From NCBI RefSeq assembly GCF_002407065.1, contig NZ_CP023564.1, positions 2,294,001 through 2,358,000 of the forward strand: a stretch of 64,000 bases of DNA, read 5' to 3'. Source of the DNA: Brachybacterium ginsengisoli. GTDB taxonomy: Bacteria; Actinomycetota; Actinomycetes; Actinomycetales; Dermabacteraceae. The translations under genes and the position numbers were made by a program. Below, in pieces: positions 61,371 through 64,000 of this stretch (the first letter of the stretch is position 1; each line of letters opens with the position of its first letter). The notes beneath the pieces are model-generated. The model saw only the letters and a program-made list of their open reading frames with translations, searched no databases and was not told the origin of the DNA.

Positions 61371-61925
61371 TCAGTCCTCGTAGACGGAGCGCGAGAGCAC
61401 GCCCACGTAGGGAAGGTTGCGATAGTTCTCGGCGAAGTCGAGGCCATAGCCGATGACGAACTCGTTGGGGATGTCGAAGCCCACGTACTTCACGTCGATC
61501 TCGACCCGCGCGGCCTCGGGCTTGCGCAGCAGGGTCGCGATCTCGACGCTCTTGGGACCGCGCGAGCGCAGGTTGGACAGCAGCCACTTCAGGGTGAGGC
61601 CGGAGTCGATGATGTCCTCGACGATCAGCACCTTGCGCCCGGAGATGTCCCCGGAGAGGTCCTTGAGGATGCGCACGACGCCGGAGGACTTGGTGCCCGA
61701 TCCGTAGGAGGAGACGGCCATCCAGTCCATCTCGACCTTGAGGTCGATCTGACGGGCCAGGTCCGCCATCACCATGACCGCACCGCGGAGCACGCCGACC
61801 AGGATCGGCGGCTCGTCCGCGTAGTCCTCGGCGATCTGCTTCCCGAGCTCGGCGACCCGTTCGCGGATCTGCTGCTCGTCCAGCAGCACACGGTCGACAT
61901 CGGGATGGGGGTGCATCTGGGGCAC
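61371..61925 (-). CDS. hpt: hypoxanthine phosphoribosyltransferase
   Basis: A 184-residue purine phosphoribosyltransferase: [19 protein letters not shown] near residue 40, the PRPP loop [18 protein letters not shown] near 97 and the purine-site [14 protein letters not shown]. It salvages hypoxanthine (and often guanine). The GTG at 61925 has GGAGGAGA 6 nt upstream; an ATG at 61916 is also possible. It lies between tilS and ftsH, the widespread tilS-hpt-ftsH order. Confidence 0.96.
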   Translation of the reverse strand: MPQMHPHPDVDRVLLDEQQIRERVAELGKQIAEDYADEPPILVGVLRGAVMVMADLARQIDLKVEMDWMAVSSYGSGTKSSGVVRILKDLSGDISGRKVLIVEDIIDSGLTLKWLLSNLRSRGPKSVEIATLLRKPEAARVEIDVKYVGFDIPNEFVIGYGLDFAENYRNLPYVGVLSRSVYED

Positions 61926-61969
61926 GCTGATCTCCTCCAGGGAACGTGGTGGGGTGGGCGAGCCGCGGT

Positions 61970-63064
61970 TCACGGAAGGAGGCGGCGCCACACCAACAGG
62001 CCGTCGCGGCGAGCGACCTCGATCCTACCCGGAACAGGCACGGCTGACTGACCGTGCCATGAGACCACCAGGGCGTCGAGGGCCAGCACCTGCCGTCGCA
62101 GCAGGGATTTCGTCGAGCCTCCCTGCTCCGTAGTGCGGATTGTGCGGTCAGCGGAACGTGAGGCGTCGCGCAGCACGCGGGTGCGCACCGGGGCCGGCGC
62201 GAGCGCCAGGGCATGCACGTCCAGCAGCAGCAGGTCCCTCTCCTCGCGGAGCTCGCCGCCGTCCCGGCGCAGCGCCTCCAGCAGGGCGGTCGCCTCGTCA
62301 TCGAGATGGTCGGCGTCGGCGGCGACGAGGTCGGCGGTGCGGGCGAGGTTCTCGTCGATCTGCTCCCCGAGGATCTCCCGCAGCAGGGGCAGCGCCCGAT
62401 GACGCACCCTGGAGCGCAGCAGCGTCTCGTCGGCGTTCATCGGATCCTCCCACCAGTCCAGGTCATGGATCCGGCAGATCTCTTCGGTGTCCTCCCGACG
62501 CAGCGCGGTGGTCTCGTCCCGCCCGCTGCCCAGGAAGGGGCGCAGCAGGGCCCCGCGGGACCGCGGGATCCCGGCCAGCGCCCGGGGGCCGCCGCCGCGG
62601 GCGAGCCCCATCAGCACCTGCTCGGCCTGGTCGTCCAGGGTGTGCGCCATGAGCAGCGCGAGGGCCCCGCGCTCCTCGCGCAGGCTCTCGAGGGCCGCGT
62701 GGCGCACGGTGCGGGCGGCGTTCTCGAGGCCACCGGGGGCCTCGTGGTCCACCCGGACGGCGAGGATGTGGGCCTCGGCCCCGAGGCGCTCGGCCTGGAC
62801 CAGCGCTCGCTCGGCGACCTCGGCGGAGCCCTCCTGCAGCCCGTGGTCGACGATCGCGGCCTCGGTCTCCAGGCCCATCCGCGAGCCCACCCAGACCGTG
62901 GTCGCGAGAAGCGCGAGGGAGTCCGCTCCCCCGCTGAGACCGACCACCAGCCGGGGCGCGGTGCGGCCCACGGCGGTCTCGTCGGCGAGCAGCTCGAGGC
63001 GGGCGGCGAGCGCGGCGCGCACGGCGGTGCGGGCGCGGGCGACGACGGGCGGCGGGCCGGCCAT
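61970..63064 (-). CDS. tilS: tRNA(Ile)-lysidine synthase
   Basis: A 364-residue N-type PP-loop enzyme: [14 protein letters not shown] near residue 41 with the PP-loop, [12 protein letters not shown], and [20 protein letters not shown], then the C-terminal TilS substrate domain. It makes lysidine at C34 of tRNA-Ile (CAU anticodon). Its ATG shares one base with the dacB stop (TGATG). hpt follows after 45 bp. Confidence 0.95.
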   Translation of the reverse strand: MAGPPPVVARARTAVRAALAARLELLADETAVGRTAPRLVVGLSGGADSLALLATTVWVGSRMGLETEAAIVDHGLQEGSAEVAERALVQAERLGAEAHILAVRVDHEAPGGLENAARTVRHAALESLREERGALALLMAHTLDDQAEQVLMGLARGGGPRALAGIPRSRGALLRPFLGSGRDETTALRREDTEEICRIHDLDWWEDPMNADETLLRSRVRHRALPLLREILGEQIDENLARTADLVAADADHLDDEATALLEALRRDGGELREERDLLLLDVHALALAPAPVRTRVLRDASRSADRTIRTTEQGGSTKSLLRRQVLALDALVVSWHGQSAVPVPGRIEVARRDGLLVWRRLLP

Positions 63065-64000
63065 CAGTCGACCTGCACGATCTCGGCGGCCACCGCGTCG
63101 ACCGCGGCGCGGGCGTCGTCCGCATCGGCCCCGTCGAAGCCGTGGACCACGATCGAGTAGCCGACCGTGCGCCCGTCGGGCAGCACCGCGACCCCCGCCA
63201 GCGTCGCCGCCCCGCCGAGATATCCGGTCTTGCCGCGCACGAGCCCGTCGGCGTCCTCGGTGCCCGCCGCATCGAAGCGCTCGGCGAGGGTGCCCGTGAG
63301 CCCGGCGATCGGCACGTCGAACAGGATCTGCTCCAGGGCGGGCACCTCGCCGGAGGCGACCTCGGCGAGGACGGCGGAGAGCAGGGCGGGCGGCACGCGG
63401 TCGTCCCGGGAGAGCCCGGAGCCGTCGCGGATCGAGAGGTCGGCGATGACCTCCGGAGCGACGCCGATCTCCTCGGCGAGGTCCCGGATCTCCGCCTCGA
63501 CCGCGGCGGCGGCACCGGCAGGGGTCGTCTCCTCGCCCCGTGACAGCGCCACCAGGTGCGCGAGCAGCTCGGCGGTGGTGTTGTCGGAGATCTGCAGGGT
63601 GTGGCGGACGATCTCGGCGATCGGCTCGGAGCTGATCTGGACGCTGGGAGCGCCCTCGGGCGCCCCGGCCTCGGAGATCTCGCCGGTCACGGTGAGTCCG
63701 GCCTCGCCGAGCAGCGAGGCGAAGCGCTCGGCGGCGTCATGCGCGGGGGTGGCGGACTTGGGACCGTACTGCTCGCCGTCCAGCCAGCCCTCGTCCAGCG
63801 CGAGGGCGGAGGTGGGCGTCACCCAGCCGCCCGCCCGGCCGTTGCCGCCCCAGGCGGGGTTCTCGCCGCCGACGAGATGGCCCGCATCCAGCGCGACCCT
63901 CACCTCGGAGGTCCCCTGCTCCTCGGCGAGATCCGCCGTCCTGCCGGCGAGCTCGCGCAGGTCCTCGACCGTGAGAGTCATGTCACCGCCGCCGACGAGG
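63064..64000 (-). CDS. dacB: D-alanyl-D-alanine carboxypeptidase / PBP4 (peptidase S13), 5' end outside window
   Basis: The reverse strand reads open from the window edge to 63064. The first residues LVGGGDMTL, then SDNTTAELLA (SxN motif) and GLVRGKTGYLGG (KTG motif), define an S13 PBP4; the SxxK active-site serine is upstream of the window. An extended N-half is expected of this exported enzyme, which trims D-Ala from peptidoglycan stem peptides. An ATG within the fragment (MTLTVEDL) is internal. It overlaps tilS by one base, the known dacB-tilS-hpt-ftsH order. Confidence 0.93.
   Translation of the reverse strand, partial: LVGGGDMTLTVEDLRELAGRTADLAEEQGTSEVRVALDAGHLVGGENPAWGGNGRAGGWVTPTSALALDEGWLDGEQYGPKSATPAHDAAERFASLLGEAGLTVTGEISEAGAPEGAPSVQISSEPIAEIVRHTLQISDNTTAELLAHLVALSRGEETTPAGAAAAVEAEIRDLAEEIGVAPEVIADLSIRDGSGLSRDDRVPPALLSAVLAEVASGEVPALEQILFDVPIAGLTGTLAERFDAAGTEDADGLVRGKTGYLGGAATLAGVAVLPDGRTVGYSIVVHGFDGADADDARAAVDAVAAEIVQVD

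Overview
The window is very GC-rich chromosomal DNA of an actinomycete. Gene content and order (Lsr2, ClpC, Pup-less FtsH/folate cluster, LutABC, Mqo, protein O-mannosyltransferase, MutY without a NUDIX domain, many gene starts without Shine-Dalgarno) fit a member of the Micrococcales; Brachybacterium (Dermabacteraceae) is my best guess, an inference from protein style and not from a database match. There is no phage, insertion sequence or CRISPR array. Most of the window is housekeeping genome with a few accessory islands.

Layout. 1-8.7 kb (minus strand): mazG (cut by the window edge), mfd, pth, rplY, prs, glmU and tRNA-Gln, i.e. nucleotide hygiene, transcription-coupled repair, translation and cell-wall precursor supply. 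8.8-14.5 kb: TetR and MarR regulators, a Uup-like ABC-F ATPase, a DUF222-HNH nuclease and an unusually AT-rich gap holding two perfect DnaA boxes. 14.5-18.7 kb: tatD-ksgA-ispE operon, rpmF and rsmI. 18.8-31.5 kb: PMT mannosyltransferase, MalQ, LuxS, a LysR-type effector domain without DNA-binding domain, two tandem hydrolases, a divergent XRE regulator/methionine aminopeptidase pair, HxlR regulator and azoreductase, tRNA-Ala, an inositol-phosphatase-like gene, a decayed oxidase fragment and a membrane protein. 31.5-39 kb: folate cyclo-ligase, FmdB, SAF-domain protein, MscL, MutY, ArgA-type acetyltransferase, DedA and ClpC.

39.2-44.0 kb is a carbohydrate-import island: two LplC/LplB-type permeases, a Tat-exported lipoprotein binding protein and a DUF624 (YesL-like) membrane protein, with no ATPase of its own. 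44.1-49.9 kb is a carbon-oxidation block: malate:quinone oxidoreductase followed by lutABC (L-lactate oxidation) and an aldose epimerase, all translationally coupled; between lutA and lutB lies a 53-bp tandem duplication that creates two coupled 18-codon mini-ORFs. 50-64 kb (minus strand) holds lsr2 and a dense run: dacB (cut), tilS, hpt, ftsH, folE, folP, folB-folK fusion, DUF3180, two PH-domain membrane proteins, a DUF2520 protein, panC, lysS and a small membrane protein, mostly joined by 1-4 nt overlaps.

A recurrent feature is the promoter/start arrangement: at least fourteen genes have a TANNNT hexamer ending exactly 6-7 nt before the start codon and no Shine-Dalgarno, the signature of leaderless mRNAs. 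This let me choose several starts and is the main window-wide observation.
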